A stretch of DNA of 64,000 nucleotides from Emiliania huxleyi CCMP1516 (taxonomy: Eukaryota > Haptophyta > Isochrysidales > Noelaerhabdaceae). Under the pieces are notes generated by a model. It saw only the letters and a program-made list of their open reading frames with translations, was not told where the DNA came from and ran no database searches. The first letter of the stretch is position 1. The number at the start of each line of letters is the position of its first letter. The stretch is taken from assembly GCF_000372725.1 (NCBI RefSeq), contig NW_005201298.1, positions 192,198 through 256,197 on the forward strand. The letters run 5' to 3'. The translations under genes were made by a program, and so were the position numbers. This document shows, one piece after another, positions 1 to 11,974 of this stretch.

Positions 1-266
1 GGGGAAGACCAACCGGACTCTGGATGGCCCACGACCCTGAGAGGGCGAACCCCAGAGAGACAAGGTGGGACCGGAGGAGCGATCCACAGGCTCAAATAAG
101 GTCCTATCACCCTATACCCTCAGCCGAGGGGGTGCCCCACCTCCTAGTGGGTGCCCCCAGAAGTAAAGGAGAAAACCACCTCCCCTGCCGCCCCCCCCCC
201 CCCCCTCCTCCCCCCTCTCCCGGCCCTAGCCCCTGCCCCACCCCGCTGCCCCCGCCGCGCGCGCAG

Positions 267-348
267 GGAGGGCGGCTACACGCGAGTGCTCAAGGACGGC
301 TTCCGCAAGGGAGACAACGCGGAGATGGGAATCATCGAGCTGGTCTGA
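267..348 (+). CDS. bL17 ribosomal protein, C-terminal exon only
   Basis: The last 26 codons before the TGA at 346-348 read [20 protein letters not shown] and then GIIELV. This is the conserved C-terminal block of bacterial-type ribosomal protein L17 (GGYTRI-K-GFR-GD-A-M--IELV). A pyrimidine-rich stretch (190-260) and a CAG at 264-266 directly precede it, so this is a terminal exon and the earlier exons lie left of the window or in sequence I could not recognise. A nuclear bL17 would serve mitochondrial or plastid ribosomes; the exon alone cannot say which. The family match is clear although short. Confidence 0.72.
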
Positions 349-924
349 GGTGCGGGGCTGCGGCGGGGGCAGGCATGCGTGTGTACCCTTCTCCTCGGCT
401 GGTGTGAACCGAGTGTGCTCCCTCTTCTCTTTTGCCTTCGGATTCGCATTCGGTTTTGTGCCACTCTTGTTCTCTTCGCTGCCCGACATCGATCGCGTTG
501 ATTCTCGTGGTTGTGGTTCTAAGAGAGTAGAGACTAGAGTCTAGAGACCCACGCAAAATGATATAAGTAATAAAGTACAATGGGCGCCACCTTCTTTCGG
601 CGGACGCGGGACGGCGGGCCTCTCTCCCGCCAATGCCGCAATGCCAATGGCAATGAGCAAAAATACGGCAATGTGCCGCAAATCAGCCACATACACCGCG
701 CGCCCGCCGCAGAAGCCTGCGCGGCCAGCGTGGGAGCAGGCCGGCGCCGACGGAAAAGACGCCTGGAGACCTCGAGACGCCTGGAAACCTCGAGACGGCG
801 CGAGACCTCGAGGGAGGAGGGCAGCGGCTGCTGCAGGCCGTGCGCCCGACGCGGGAGCGGGAACGGGAAGAAGGAAGAAGAAAAGACCCCGCCCGCCTTT
901 CGGCGAAGAACTACCCAACCTCAA
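349..924. other. Intergenic, no gene seen
   Basis: The stretch is GC-rich, with repeated CTCGAGAC/CTGGARACCTCGAGAC units at 757-810. Open frames exist on both strands, but none has a recognisable domain. Confidence 0.5.
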
Positions 925-937
925 TTTTATATAGCAG
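925..937 (+). promoter_or_regulatory. TATA-box-like element, left arm
   Basis: TTTTATATAGCAG points rightwards into the palindrome. It is conserved at the mirror position of the other arm although the DNA inside it has diverged. Confidence 0.45.
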
Positions 938-1956
938 GGCCCGCCCCCAGTTCAGTCTAGCGTAGACTGAACAGGCGCTCGTGCAAGCCCTACCGCATCC
1001 GAAAGTCGCAACTGAGGCGGCGGGCCCCCGTGGCGTGACCCAGCGGAGCACTCCTTCGCCGCTCGTCATGATCGGTAATGTCCGAGTAGCTGTGCGGACG
1101 GCTTCATGTCGCTCTCGTCGAGAGCGTTTTGGCGGCCCGGCGGGTGGGAGAATCTGTGTCGTCTGATGTGTCACTGTGTACGTCACATCGTCTTGATAAC
1201 AAGCACGGTCGATCCGTCGAAGCGATACACTCGTTCCTATCTCGCTGGAGGGCTGGCACGGAGCTCTGTGCCGACAAACAGGAAGAGCCGAGCGGCAAGA
1301 AGGGCTCGATGGGGAGCGAGAAGCGTCAGAAGAGCTTCAGGTGTGACCTGAAGTCCGTCGTGACGCTCTTATTTCCCCCCAGGTTTGACCGCGCAGCTTT
1401 CAAAATTCGACGATATCTTCCGGAAAGACTGAACTTCCCGCAGCTCGGCAGCATGAGAGGCGCAGAGAGGCTGCGAGTGCTCGACGAGTCTTGCGAGCTG
1501 CGCGTTCAAACCTGGGGGGAACCGACCGCGTCACGGCGGATTTTCGAAACCTCCCGGAGCACCTCTGCCGGTTCTCGCTCCCCATCGAGCCCTTCTTGCC
1601 GCTCGGCTCTTCCTGTTTGTCGGCACAGAGCTCCGTGCCAGCCCTCCAGCGAGATAGGAACGAGTGTATCGCTTCGACGGATCGACCGTGCTTGTTATCA
1701 AGACCGATGTGGCGTACACAGTGACACATCAGACGACACAGATTCTCCCACCCGCCGGGCCGCCAAAACGCTCTCGACGAGAGCGACAAGAAGCCGTCCG
1801 CACAGCAAGCCGGTGGAGCCGAGCGCGCGGAATCGACGATGGCGTGCCGGCCATGGGCCCGGACGAAGGTCCTGGCTCGAAAACGCGAGCAGAGGCTGCC
1901 GTGTGGGGCCACGGCGAGCCTCGGGCGAGAAAGACAGCTCTGGGTAGAGAGGAGCT

Positions 1957-1969
1957 GCTATATAAAAAT
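1957..1969 (-). promoter_or_regulatory. TATA-box-like element, right arm
   Basis: The minus strand reads TTTTTATATAGCAG, pointing leftwards into the palindrome. It is the symmetric partner of the element at 925-937. Confidence 0.45.
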
Positions 1970-2133
1970 CCGGCTTGGGTAGATACGAAATGCAGACGGC
2001 GGGCAGACTGTGGCTGTACCCCTGGCCGAGGTGCATCGTTGTTCGCTGCACCTGATGGGCGCCAGGCTACTGAGTAGCGCACCAACCACCTCAACGCGTC
2101 GCAGCATGCTGCGCGCGACCCCGCTCCACGCTT

Positions 2134-2949
2134 ATGAGCACTGCGCTGTCCATTATACCTCAATGCTCGCTGCTGCCGCGCCCGCCCGCCGCCCACAGCC
2201 CACCAAGCGCGACCTCACAGCCCACCACACGACCTCATGTTTACGTCAGTAGGACTGCCGGGAGTTCAAGAAGCTGGGGGTGTTTTCTGCTTGCTGGCAT
2301 GACAGTCGCGCAATCGCCGCCGCCACCTTCTAGTCTTCTAGGTGGAGTTGTCGGAGGATCAGACGCCTCGCATGGGGAGTTTCCATTTTTGGTGTCCTTG
2401 CGTCGCCCCTTTGTCGGATATCCCGGTGAGCATCACTGCTGCGGCGGGACCCTCCTCTCGCCCTGCTGGGTCGTCACCGCTGCTCACTGCACCACCGCCG
2501 TAACAACAGTGGTGGCGGGACTGCACAAGCGAAACGGGAACAGCTGGTTTACTCCATCAGAGACGGAGCACGCGGTGATTGATTGGATTCAGCACCCGGA
2601 TTGGGATCCCGACAATCTTCTCCCCTCAAAAAATGAAGCCGACATCATGCTGCTAAAGCTTGGGAACTGCGTGACGACGACGTCGGAGGCCGCACCCGTC
2701 GACGCCCTCGACGGACCGTGTGAGGGTCCGGTGCCGCGGTATCGCAAGGCTTTGCACTCTCAACTTTTGGCGTCTCACGGACGCCGTCGCGCGATCGCCG
2801 TCGTTTTGAACGCCTCGCTCGTTGGTAGCTCCTCTCTCGTTCTGCTCCTCTCCCGTGCTTGTCCTCCCATTGTCTCGGGTTGTCGCTCTCCTCTGACGCA
2901 GCCCTCGTGTCGAAGTGGAGGGTGTTGGACCCCTTCTCCTCGTGGTTGA
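2134..2949 (+). CDS. S1 (trypsin-like) serine protease, 3' part missing
   Basis: Residues ~70-200 of the 271-codon frame form the first two thirds of a peptidase S1 domain. The mature N-terminus is VVGGSDASHGEFPFLVSL, the CCGGTLLSPCWVVTAAHC block carries the catalytic His, and ADIMLLKL carries the catalytic Asp. After about 2722 the frame stops resembling a protease: there is no GDSGG nucleophile motif and no later cysteines here or downstream. A GTGAGGGT at 2721 could be a splice donor, but I find no later exon up to 4.9 kb, so the gene is truncated or the exon is unrecognisable. Either the 2134 ATG or the ATG at 2299, after a short hydrophobic stretch, could be the start. It presumably encoded a secreted protease. 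Confidence 0.7.
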   Translation: MSTALSIIPQCSLLPRPPAAHSPPSATSQPTTRPHVYVSRTAGSSRSWGCFLLAGMTVAQSPPPPSSLLGGVVGGSDASHGEFPFLVSLRRPFVGYPGEHHCCGGTLLSPCWVVTAAHCTTAVTTVVAGLHKRNGNSWFTPSETEHAVIDWIQHPDWDPDNLLPSKNEADIMLLKLGNCVTTTSEAAPVDALDGPCEGPVPRYRKALHSQLLASHGRRRAIAVVLNASLVGSSSLVLLLSRACPPIVSGCRSPLTQPSCRSGGCWTPSPRG

Positions 2950-4904
2950 CTGTGTGATTGGCATGCAGCCCCGACCCCTCTCGTTCATCCTGCGTCGGCA
3001 TGCGCTGGCGCGGCTGGTCGGGCTGTCGCTCTGTGGCGCATGTCGTCTAAGGAGGTCTTCCTCGCGGCATTGCGCCCGCCGAATACTAACACGCTCGCGA
3101 AAAGAAATTCGTTGAGAAGCTGAGTCATCGGCGAAGCCGGCGGGGGATATCCAATCTCGTTCCGCTGTGTGTCTCGCGCGCGTTGGTCGAAGTGCAACAT
3201 GGCATGTAGTAATACATATTTTTCGTCTGCAGATGCCTTGTGCCCTACCCCCTAAAAATAAATTTGATATCCGGGAGTGTTCATCGAAATTATAAGTGGG
3301 GTCCCACGTCCGCTCAACTGCATCTCCCGTGTGTGTCGGGCGGGGCGAGTCGGTCTGGCTCATGTTGTGGTGTTGGTCCCCATCTGTGTGTGTCCGGCTC
3401 CCACGGCGCGTTCAGTGTGCGTGTCCCTGTGTGTTAGTGATGGGTCGATCCCCGTACGCCCTGGCCCGGTCCCGCCCTCCCGTGTCGCCTTGTGTTCCGC
3501 TCGCGCGCGAGGGTCCATATTCCTTGCGCTCTCTCCTCTCTGTCTCTCTCCTCGTCGCGCGCGCCTTCCCTCCAGCTCTCTCCCGCGCATCTCGGTGCGC
3601 GGCCACGACACGCCGCCTCCTGCCACGGCGTCTTCCGCCTCCTCGTGTTTCACGGGTCGCGTCGGTCGCGTTCTGCTCGATTTCCTCGCCGCGCGGCGCA
3701 GCCCGTGTCTCTCTTTTTCTATCCTCGTTGGTTCCTGTCGCGCCGCCGCCGCCTCGCCCCCGCCCGTCCGTCGCCGTTCCTCGCCGCCTACATCCCGGTC
3801 GCCGTGGTACTCATGCCCTATTCTCTCTGTTGCTTCTGCGCTGTCACCCTGCCCCTCATCTCCATGTCCCATCGCATCGCAGTGTCGCATCGCACTGCGC
3901 CTATGGCTGTCGGCTCTCGTGTAATGTTCGTGGCTGGCGTCGCACGCGCTGCTGATTCTCTCGCGCCCGCGCCTCTGTCCTCTCTGGTCTCCTCGCGGCG
4001 GCTTGGTGGCCTGTGTGCCCTCTCTCGCTGGTGCGGGTGCTCTAGTTTTCTGCGGCTTGCGGTGTGGGCGTTTTGCCTCGTTTCGATTCAATTTTCGCGC
4101 GAACCCACAAGCGTGTGGGCCGCTATCTGATGGCCTCCAGCGGGAGGCCCCATCTCGGACACCAGCGGGTGTGCCGAGGACCAGGTCGTACGCGGGAAAG
4201 CTCATGCCGCCATCGCGGGAAAAATACCGAGCAACAGCAGAGTGCGCCTAAAGCCGTAGAGTGCTCCAAACACGAGTGCTCCAAAAACAAAGAACCGTGA
4301 AGACCATCGCGGACCACAGGGGCCACACAACGGACAAAATCTCACTTTTGTCTTTAACTGTCATGAGCAAGCCAACAGACTTTCGCACGCTCAGCCGACC
4401 TGGACGAGGTCACATACCAGGATACCACCAAGAACTGGTGCACTCGTGCACATGGCCTACACCGCAGTCACAGATGCACATGCAGCGACAAGTGCAGCGA
4501 TTGGTGTCCGTCGTTCTCCACACCGCTGACCGCTCTACCTCTAGACCGCTGTGGCCTGCTGTGGCGTGGCAAACGGTGAACGAGCAAGCATGCGGGGAGA
4601 AGAGCGGCATTGTGCATGTACGAGAACCGCACAAGCGAACCCCAGAAGCCCAGAGAACACAGAGGTCACAGCGCGTACCGCCCCTCCAAGCTCCAGCCAT
4701 TGTGGAGGTGGTCCTCTCTGCGAACATCCCGCGCACCCAAGACGACCGCGCACCCGCGCGACTGCGGCCGCTCCCTCCATCTGTACCCGCCCTCGCGCGC
4801 CGGCCATGGCCCCACGAATAGCACACACACAGCCGCGGCGGCACGCCAGGCGCAGTCGCCGCCGGACACACCCCGCCCGCGACGCGCGCAACCGCCGCGC
4901 CGCG
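2950..4904. other. Intergenic, no gene seen
   Basis: The region 3300-4100 is T/C-rich with long frames on both strands that look like composition artefacts. A segment at 4567-4625 recurs inverted at 63300-63362. No protein domain is recognised. Confidence 0.5.
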
Positions 4905-7900
4905 TCACTCAGATGTGGAAGCGGAGGCGGCGGCCGGCTCGCCCGCCTCGGGTAGCGCGTCGAGCACGGCGCGGAGCTCGTTGTACGCCTATCATCACTT
5001 AGCTCACCAGCTCACCAGCCCACCACCAACTAGCGAGCCGGCAGCGCGGGAGCTCCACGGCAAGCCTTCTCCATCGGGGGCCTCGCAGACGCGCTCGCCT
5101 GAGGGGCGGTGAGGCGGCGCGTGGATCGATGCCGCCGTCTCCCTCCCCGCCCGCGACAAGAGCGCTCGAGTCGTGCGCCAGACGCTCTCGTGACGCTCTC
5201 GTGACGCTCTCATGGGTGGGCGGGCTGCTCTAGCCCTCGCCTCGGACAGCCAGCGCGCAGTCTGCTTGAGCAGGAGCGGCCTCACCCGCCGAAAGTGCGC
5301 CGCGACCGCCGCCTGGTGAATGAATGGACTGATTAACGAGTTGACTGACTCATTGACCCGCCGAAAGTGCGCCGCGGCCGCCGCCTCGAAGCCGGCGGGC
5401 GGGCACTTGATCATGTCCCGCATCGCGTAGCGCATCGTCTGCAGGCGCAGGTCCTCGTTGTACTCGCGCGAGCGCTGCTCGCCCGCGGGGGTGTTCTCCT
5501 ATGGGGGAGATAGGGGGGAGATATGGGGGCGATCTCGGTATGGGGGAGGTCTGCTCGCCCGCGGGAAGTTCTTCTCCTCCTCGGCGTAGCCCGGCTCGTT
5601 GAAGTACGGCTTCGGCACCTATCTCCCCCAGATCTCCCCGTGTCTCCCCAGCTCCCCCCAGCTCCCCCCACCGAGGCGCGCGGCGTCGGCACCATGATGA
5701 TCGACTGGATCGAGACGAGCACCTGTGCTCACGGCTAGAGGTGTGAAGAGGCGCTGTTCACACCTCCACCACGATGATCGACTGGATCGGGGCGAGCACT
5801 TGCAGCAGCGTCGAGCCGGAGCTGCTCGCCGAGGGCGGAGTCCACCCCTCGCCGTGCCACGTGCCGAGCAGCGAGAGGCACACCTTGCCGTCCGAGTAGT
5901 GGTTCGGGTTCATTAGTCAATTCGTTAATTAGCTAATTAGCTCATGAACACCTTGCCGTCCGAGTAGAGGTTCGGGTTGAAGCGCACCATGCCGCCGCCC
6001 GTCGTCTGCAGGTTGACCAGCGGAGGCACGGAGGGGTACTCTGCCGGGATGAAGACCTATTCGCCCATGTCGGTGGGGGCGTGAGGACCACGCCACTCCG
6101 GACGGGCGGGGCGGCTTCCGCGGGGGGGGGGGGGGGGGGAAGGGGGGGGTGGAAGGAAACCTGGAACTCCAAAAGGCCCAACGCGTAGGGGGTCTCGTGC
6201 GTCGTGTCGAGCACCTCCCCAGGGCCCGAAAAGAGCACCTGGAGAGCGCACGCCCCTCCCTTGACTCCCTTGAAGGAATGAACTCGTTCACCTGAGTCGA
6301 ACGGAGGGAATCAACTCGTTGAATCGAGCACCCCCCTTTTTAAGGGGGGGGATTCCCCCCCCATTTCCTCATGGAAATTATTGAAACGCGTTGAGGACGT
6401 CCATCCTCAAACCCCTTAATGAGTTAATTCATCAATGGACTTCATTGAAGCGCCTTCAGCACGTCCATCCTCAACCCAGCTCCATGCATTAACACTCCAT
6501 TACTTACTTAATGCAACTTCATTGAAGCGCCTTCAGCACGTCCATCCGGCTCTCATCCTTGAGCACGACGATGCACGACTCGGCGCCTACTCTCGCCGCG
6601 TCTCGGCTCATCTCGGCCCGTCTCCCCCTCGACCTCTCCAGGCAAGCCGTGTCCGCGCCGCACGGCAAGTTGCCCTCGCCCGACAGCGACTTGCACTCCT
6701 GCAGCAGCCGCTTCACCTTGCTGCGCGCCGCGGCCTCAAAGGGCGACTGCGCGATGTTCTGGCGGTAGTAGTGGTTGTACCGCCCCGCGCCGTCCGCCAT
6801 GCCAACTTCGTCGAACGAGAGCTCGGCCAGCTCCGCGCCGTACGCCTCGTTGACCGTTCGCAGCATCGCGGCGGCGCCGCCGTACTCCTCCTCGGCCGCC
6901 GCGGCGTCGGCGGCGGCGCGCTCGCTCACCAAAGAGGAAAGGCCGCCGCCCGGCCCGCCCTCGCCCCCGCCCCCGCCTCCCTGCTGCAGGCGGGGGAGGA
7001 GGCGGCGGAGGGCCTGCACCTCCAGCGGCGGGAAGTGGTCCTTGCACTTGTGCTCGAGGATGTCGGCCGCCTGGAGAACCAGTTGACTGATCAACGAGTG
7101 GGCTACTCAACGATTGAACGCGTGCTCGAGGATGTTGGTCGCCGTGTGCAGGAGGGGCACGTCGAGGTTGTCGCAAGCGGCGAGCGTCTGCACGAAGGCG
7201 GGCACGCGCGAGGCGGCGTGGAGCAGAAGCTGCGCCGTGTCGGAGAGCATCTTCTTCGGGTGCCTATGCAAAAAAGAAATGCCGCTAGCGAAAAAGAAAT
7301 ACGCCCGGGTGTCGGAGAGCATCTTCTTCGGGTGCCTATGCAAAAAAGAAATGCCGCTAGCGAAAAAGAAATACGGCCGGGTGTCGGAGAGCATCTTCTT
7401 CGGGTGCCTATGCAAAAAAGAAATGCCGCTCCCGAAAAAGAAATACGTGCGGGTGTCGGAGAGCATCTTCTTCGGGTGCCTATGCAAAAAAGAAATGCCG
7501 CTCCGGAAAAAGAAATACGTGCGGGTGTCGGAGAGCATCTTCTTCGGGTGCCTATGCAAAAAAGAAATGCCCCTCCGGAAAAAGAAATACGTGCGGGTGT
7601 CGGAGAGCCTCTTCTTCGGGTGCCTATGCAAAAAAGAAATGCCGCTCCGGAAAAAGAAATACGGGCGGGTGTCGGAGAGCCTCTTCTTCGGGTGCCTATG
7701 CAAAAAAGAAATGCCGGTCGCGAAAAAGAAATGCGTGCGGGTGTCGGAGAGCATCTTCTTCGGGTGCCTATGCAAAAAAGAAATGCCGCTCCGGAAAAAG
7801 AAATACGAGCGCGTGTCGGAGAGCATCTTCTTCGGGTGCCTATGCAAAAAAGAAATGCCGCTCCCGAAAAAGAAATACGTGCGGGTGTCGGAGAGCATCT

Positions 7901-10900
7901 TCTTCGGGTGCCTATGCAAAAAAGAAATGCCGCTCCGGAAAAAGAAATACGGGCGGGTGTCGGAACGCATCTTCTTCGGGTGCCTATGCAAAAAAGAAAT
8001 GCCGCTCCCGAAAAAGAAATACGGGCGGGTGTCGGAGAGCCTCTTCTTCGGGTGCCTATGCAAAAAAGAAATGCCGCTCCGGAAAAAGAAATACGGCCGC
8101 GTGTCGGAGCGCATCTTCTTCGGGTGCCAGCCCAGCTTGTCGGGCTGGTCGACGCGCAAGCCCTCCCGCGCCTTGACGTCGCAGAGCTTGCGCAGGAACT
8201 CGACCAGCATCGCCGCGAGCTTGGAGGCGCGGGACGGGTGGGAGGCAAAGGCGGAGCAGACGCCCGCCTCGTCGGTGAGGAAGAGGAGGGCCGCCAGCGA
8301 CGAGTGGGCGAGCTGGAGGAAGCCCTTGGCGGTGCGGCGGCACTGCTCGAGGCGAGCCTCGCGCGCCTGCCTCTCCTTCCCGCTCAGCGCCGCCCACGCC
8401 GCCTCCTTCTCCTTGTCGGCGGCAGAGGCCGGCGGCGGGGCCGGCAGCGACGCCGCCTTGTCCCCGCGACGCACCGAGGCTGGCATCTCCTCCTGCCTCG
8501 TGTGCACGTCCGCCAGCCGGCCGAGCGCATCCGCCAGCAGAAAGACCGCCTCCTTGACCAGCGTCTCTGCAAACTCTCCAAACGCCGCGCCGCCGTCGCC
8601 GCCACCGCCCGGCTCGAGCGAGGCGGCCGCGGCGGCCTGCAGCGCCCTCCACGGCTGCGGCTGCTGCCACAGCGCGCGCAGCACGCTCATGATGCGGAAG
8701 CGGTCGCCGTTCTTGTCGGAGACGGCCGCCGCGTTTGTGTGCAGCCCGAGCTCGACGTAGAGGGAGAGCAGGGGCAGCTGCACCTCCGACGCCGCCTCGG
8801 CGTCGATCAGCCTGACAAGCGGCCCCGCCACGCCGCGCAGCCGCGAGCCGGCCAGCCGCGCCGCGTGCTCGTCCATCTGCACGAGCGTCTCGAGCAGCTC
8901 GGCGGCGGTGAAGCGGACGAAGGGCGAGGAGGCGAGGGCCTGGAGTTGCGGAGAGCTCGCCGCGTCAAGACGGGACAGCCAAGGGCGGGCGGTGTGGGCG
9001 CGTCCGATTTCTTGTTTCCTGCCGGCCGACCCAGCGGCACGCGCAGCGCGAGACGAGGGGCGCCGCAACCTCCGAAGCAACGAGAGCCTGGGGGTCCTTG
9101 CGCGCGAACAGCACGAGGAGCGCAAACACGTCGGTCAGCGTCGAGGCGGGCAGGGCGGCGCACGCGTCGGCCGCCGCCGCGCTGTCGGCGCAGAGATGCT
9201 CGAGCCACGCGCCTTTTCACAGCAGTGGGTGTGAAGAGACGCTGCTCACACCTCTCGCCAGAGATGCTCGAGCCCCGCGCCTTTTCACAGCAGTGGGTGT
9301 GAAGAGACGCTGCTCACACCTCTCGCCAGAGATGCTCGAGCCCCGCGCCGGCGAGGCCGCAGAAGCGGAGGAGGAGGGGCTGCAGCCGCGGGCCGTCGAG
9401 CAGCAGCCGGTACGCCAGCACCGCCGCCTGCGCCTTGCCCTGCCCAGCCTCCTTGATCGCGTGCAAGTGTGCGTCGAAGGCCGCCGCACCGCCCTCGGGA
9501 GGGGGGGCGCGCACCTTGCGAGATATGGCGGAGATGTGGGGGAGATATGGGAGATAGCCCTCGGGCGGAGGAGCGCGCACCTTGCGAGATATGGCGGAGA
9601 TGTGGGGGGAGATATGGGAGATAGCCCTGGGGAGGAGGAGCGCGCACCTTGCGAGATATGGCGGAGATGTGGGGGGAGATATGGGAGATAGCCCTGGGGA
9701 GGAGGAGCGCGCACCTTGCGAGATATGGCGGAGATGTGGGGGAGATATGGGAGATAGCCCTCGGGCGGAGGAGCGCGCACCTTGCGAGATATGGCGGAGA
9801 TGTGGGGGGAGATATGGGAGATAGCCCTGGGGAGGAGGAGCGCGCACCTTGCGAGATATGGCGGAGATGTGGGGGGAGATATGGGAGATAGCCCTGGGGC
9901 GGAGGAGCGCGCACCTTGCGCTGCAGCTCGAGGAGGATCCGCTCGCAGCGGCGCATGGCGGGGAGGCGGCCTATGAGAAAAGAAGAGCCGCTGGAGGAAA
10001 AGAAATACGGCCGGCTCCTCGCATGGCGGGGAGGACGCCTATGAGAAAAGAAGTACCGCTGGAAGAAAAGAAATACGGCCGGCTCCTCGCATGGCGGGGA
10101 GGACGCCTATGAGAAAAGAAGTACCGCTGCAAGAAAAGAAATACGGCCGGCTCCTCGCATGGCGGGGAGGACGCCTATGAGAAAAGAAGTGCAGCTGGAA
10201 GAAAAGAAATACGGCCGGCTCCTCGCATGGCGGGGAGGACGCCGACGTGCAGCGCGCGCAGGCAGAGGAAGAAGCACTCCGTTACAAAGTGCAGCTCCGC
10301 CTAATAAACGAATGAACGAATTCACGACTCAGCTAATTCACTCCGTCACAAAGTGCAGCTCCGCCTCGGCGTCGCCGCCGCCCGCCGCGACCCCCTCCGC
10401 CGACCCACCAGCAGCGCCAGCCGGCGGTGGGGTGTTCGGGGGGGGAGCGGGCTCGGCGGCGGCGTCGCTGCTCGAGAGGAGGGAGAGCTTGATCGCCTGC
10501 GCGGAATGAAGGACTTGAATTGACGCATCCACTAGTTGATGCGTCAGAGGGAGAGCTTGATCGGCCTGCGCCAGCTCGTCCGCCTCCTCGTTGGACTCCT
10601 CGAACCCTCCCGACCCACCCGCACCCGCTCCGCCGCCGCCAGAAGGGTCGCCGCCAGCTTCGGTGAGCCTGAGGCGCTCCTCGGCTTGCGGCCGGCGGCG
10701 GCGCGCCGACCACGCCGCCTCGCGCCGCCGCTCTCGCTCGTGCCACCTCGAGATATGGGGAGATATGGGGAGATATGGGGAGATATGGGGAGATATGGGG
10801 AGATATGGGCCGCTCTCGGTCGTGCCATCTCCAATCGAGCTCTTCATACTTGGTTCATTCGTTCGTCCGTTCACTCGTTCATTAAGACGCGCCACCTCCA

Positions 10901-11890
10901 ATCGAGCCGCGCGAAGCCGTCATGCCCCTTGCCGTCGCGGAGAGCCGTCGGGGTGAGGAAGGGGCCGCACAGCTGCAGCAGCACCGCCGCCGCGCTAAGC
11001 AGCGCCCCGTCCGACGAGCAGCTCTGCCGCGCCTAATCAACTCATCAGCGGATATGAACGAGTTGACCCATTCACCCGCCCGACGCGCCGCTCTGCCGCG
11101 CCCGCATCGCCTCTTGAGGGCTCTGCTGCTTCCCCCCGTCTGCGTTCGCGCCGTTGGCCGCGAGCACAGCGCCCAGCCAGCGCAGCGCGGCCGCCTTGGC
11201 TGCCGGGTCCTTGAAGAGCGCCGCCGTGAGGATGACCCGCTGCCTGCATGGACATGTCTAACAGACCAGTCACGGACCCTTGTGTAGAGGGGAGTAGGCG
11301 CCACGAGGTGGTCTGCTGCCGGCTCTGCAGCTGCCACACCTCCTCCCACCCGCCCTCGAGCACGGCGCGGTCCTAATTAAACGAATTCACTGATTCGCTG
11401 AGCACTGATCAACTAATTCACCCCGCCCGCCCTCGGGCACGGCGCGCTCCTCGTGATGCCACCCTCCCCCGCCAGGGGCAGGCGCCGCCATCCCGTACCT
11501 TGACCAAGGAATCCGTCCACCGTTAGTACGCTGAGTGGCGAATTCGTTTCTCCGGCGCTGCCATCCCGCGCACCTTACTCAATCAGTTCAGAACCAGTCA
11601 GCCATCACCAGCCTGACCCCGGGGCCGGGCAGGCGCCAACCCCGCGCACCCCGTCAGCCCAGCCGGCGAGGGGCTGAGCAGGCGCAGCACTCCGAGCCCC
11701 TCTGCCTCCCGGCCAGTCCACTCGCCAGAGCGGAGCCTGCCGCTCTCCTAGAGGCCAGGTCAGGCTCCCGTCTCCACACACACACACGAGGTGGTGGGGC
11801 AAGGGCCAGGCTGCTCCCTCGCGACTCCACGTCTGACGACAGGAGCCGGCACGGCATTCGAAGTGCAAGGCCCGGTGCGCGTGGGTGAGC

Positions 11891-11974
<84 letters not shown>

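Larger units (their letters stand above)
925..1969. repeat. 1.05 kb imperfect palindrome with inward-facing TATA boxes
   Basis: TTTTATATAGCAG at 925-937 is mirrored by its reverse complement at 1957-1969. Arms 1088-1400 and 1494-1806 are near-identical inverted copies. All paired positions sum to 2894, so everything shares one centre at 1447; the segments 938-1087 and 1807-1956 have diverged. Both arms read the same peptide inward (containing AIHSFLSRWRAGTELCADKQ), within a 272-codon plus-strand frame from 1129 and a 170-codon minus-strand frame from 1912. No domain is recognised. It could be a fold-back element, an inverted gene duplication or a hairpin-RNA locus. Confidence 0.85.

Noticed and set aside
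3360-4205. Long minus-strand frame (281 codons)
   Set aside because: Arg/Gly/Glu-biased translation of a T/C-rich stretch; no domain, and the opposite strand is equally open.
7237-8108. CRISPR-like array (regular 72-bp repeats)
   Set aside because: Units are near-identical throughout with no unique spacers, and lie in a eukaryotic intron.
6435-9302. 955-codon plus-strand frame
   Set aside because: Antisense to the E4-E2 gene; its repeats are the reverse reading of the 72-bp intron array.
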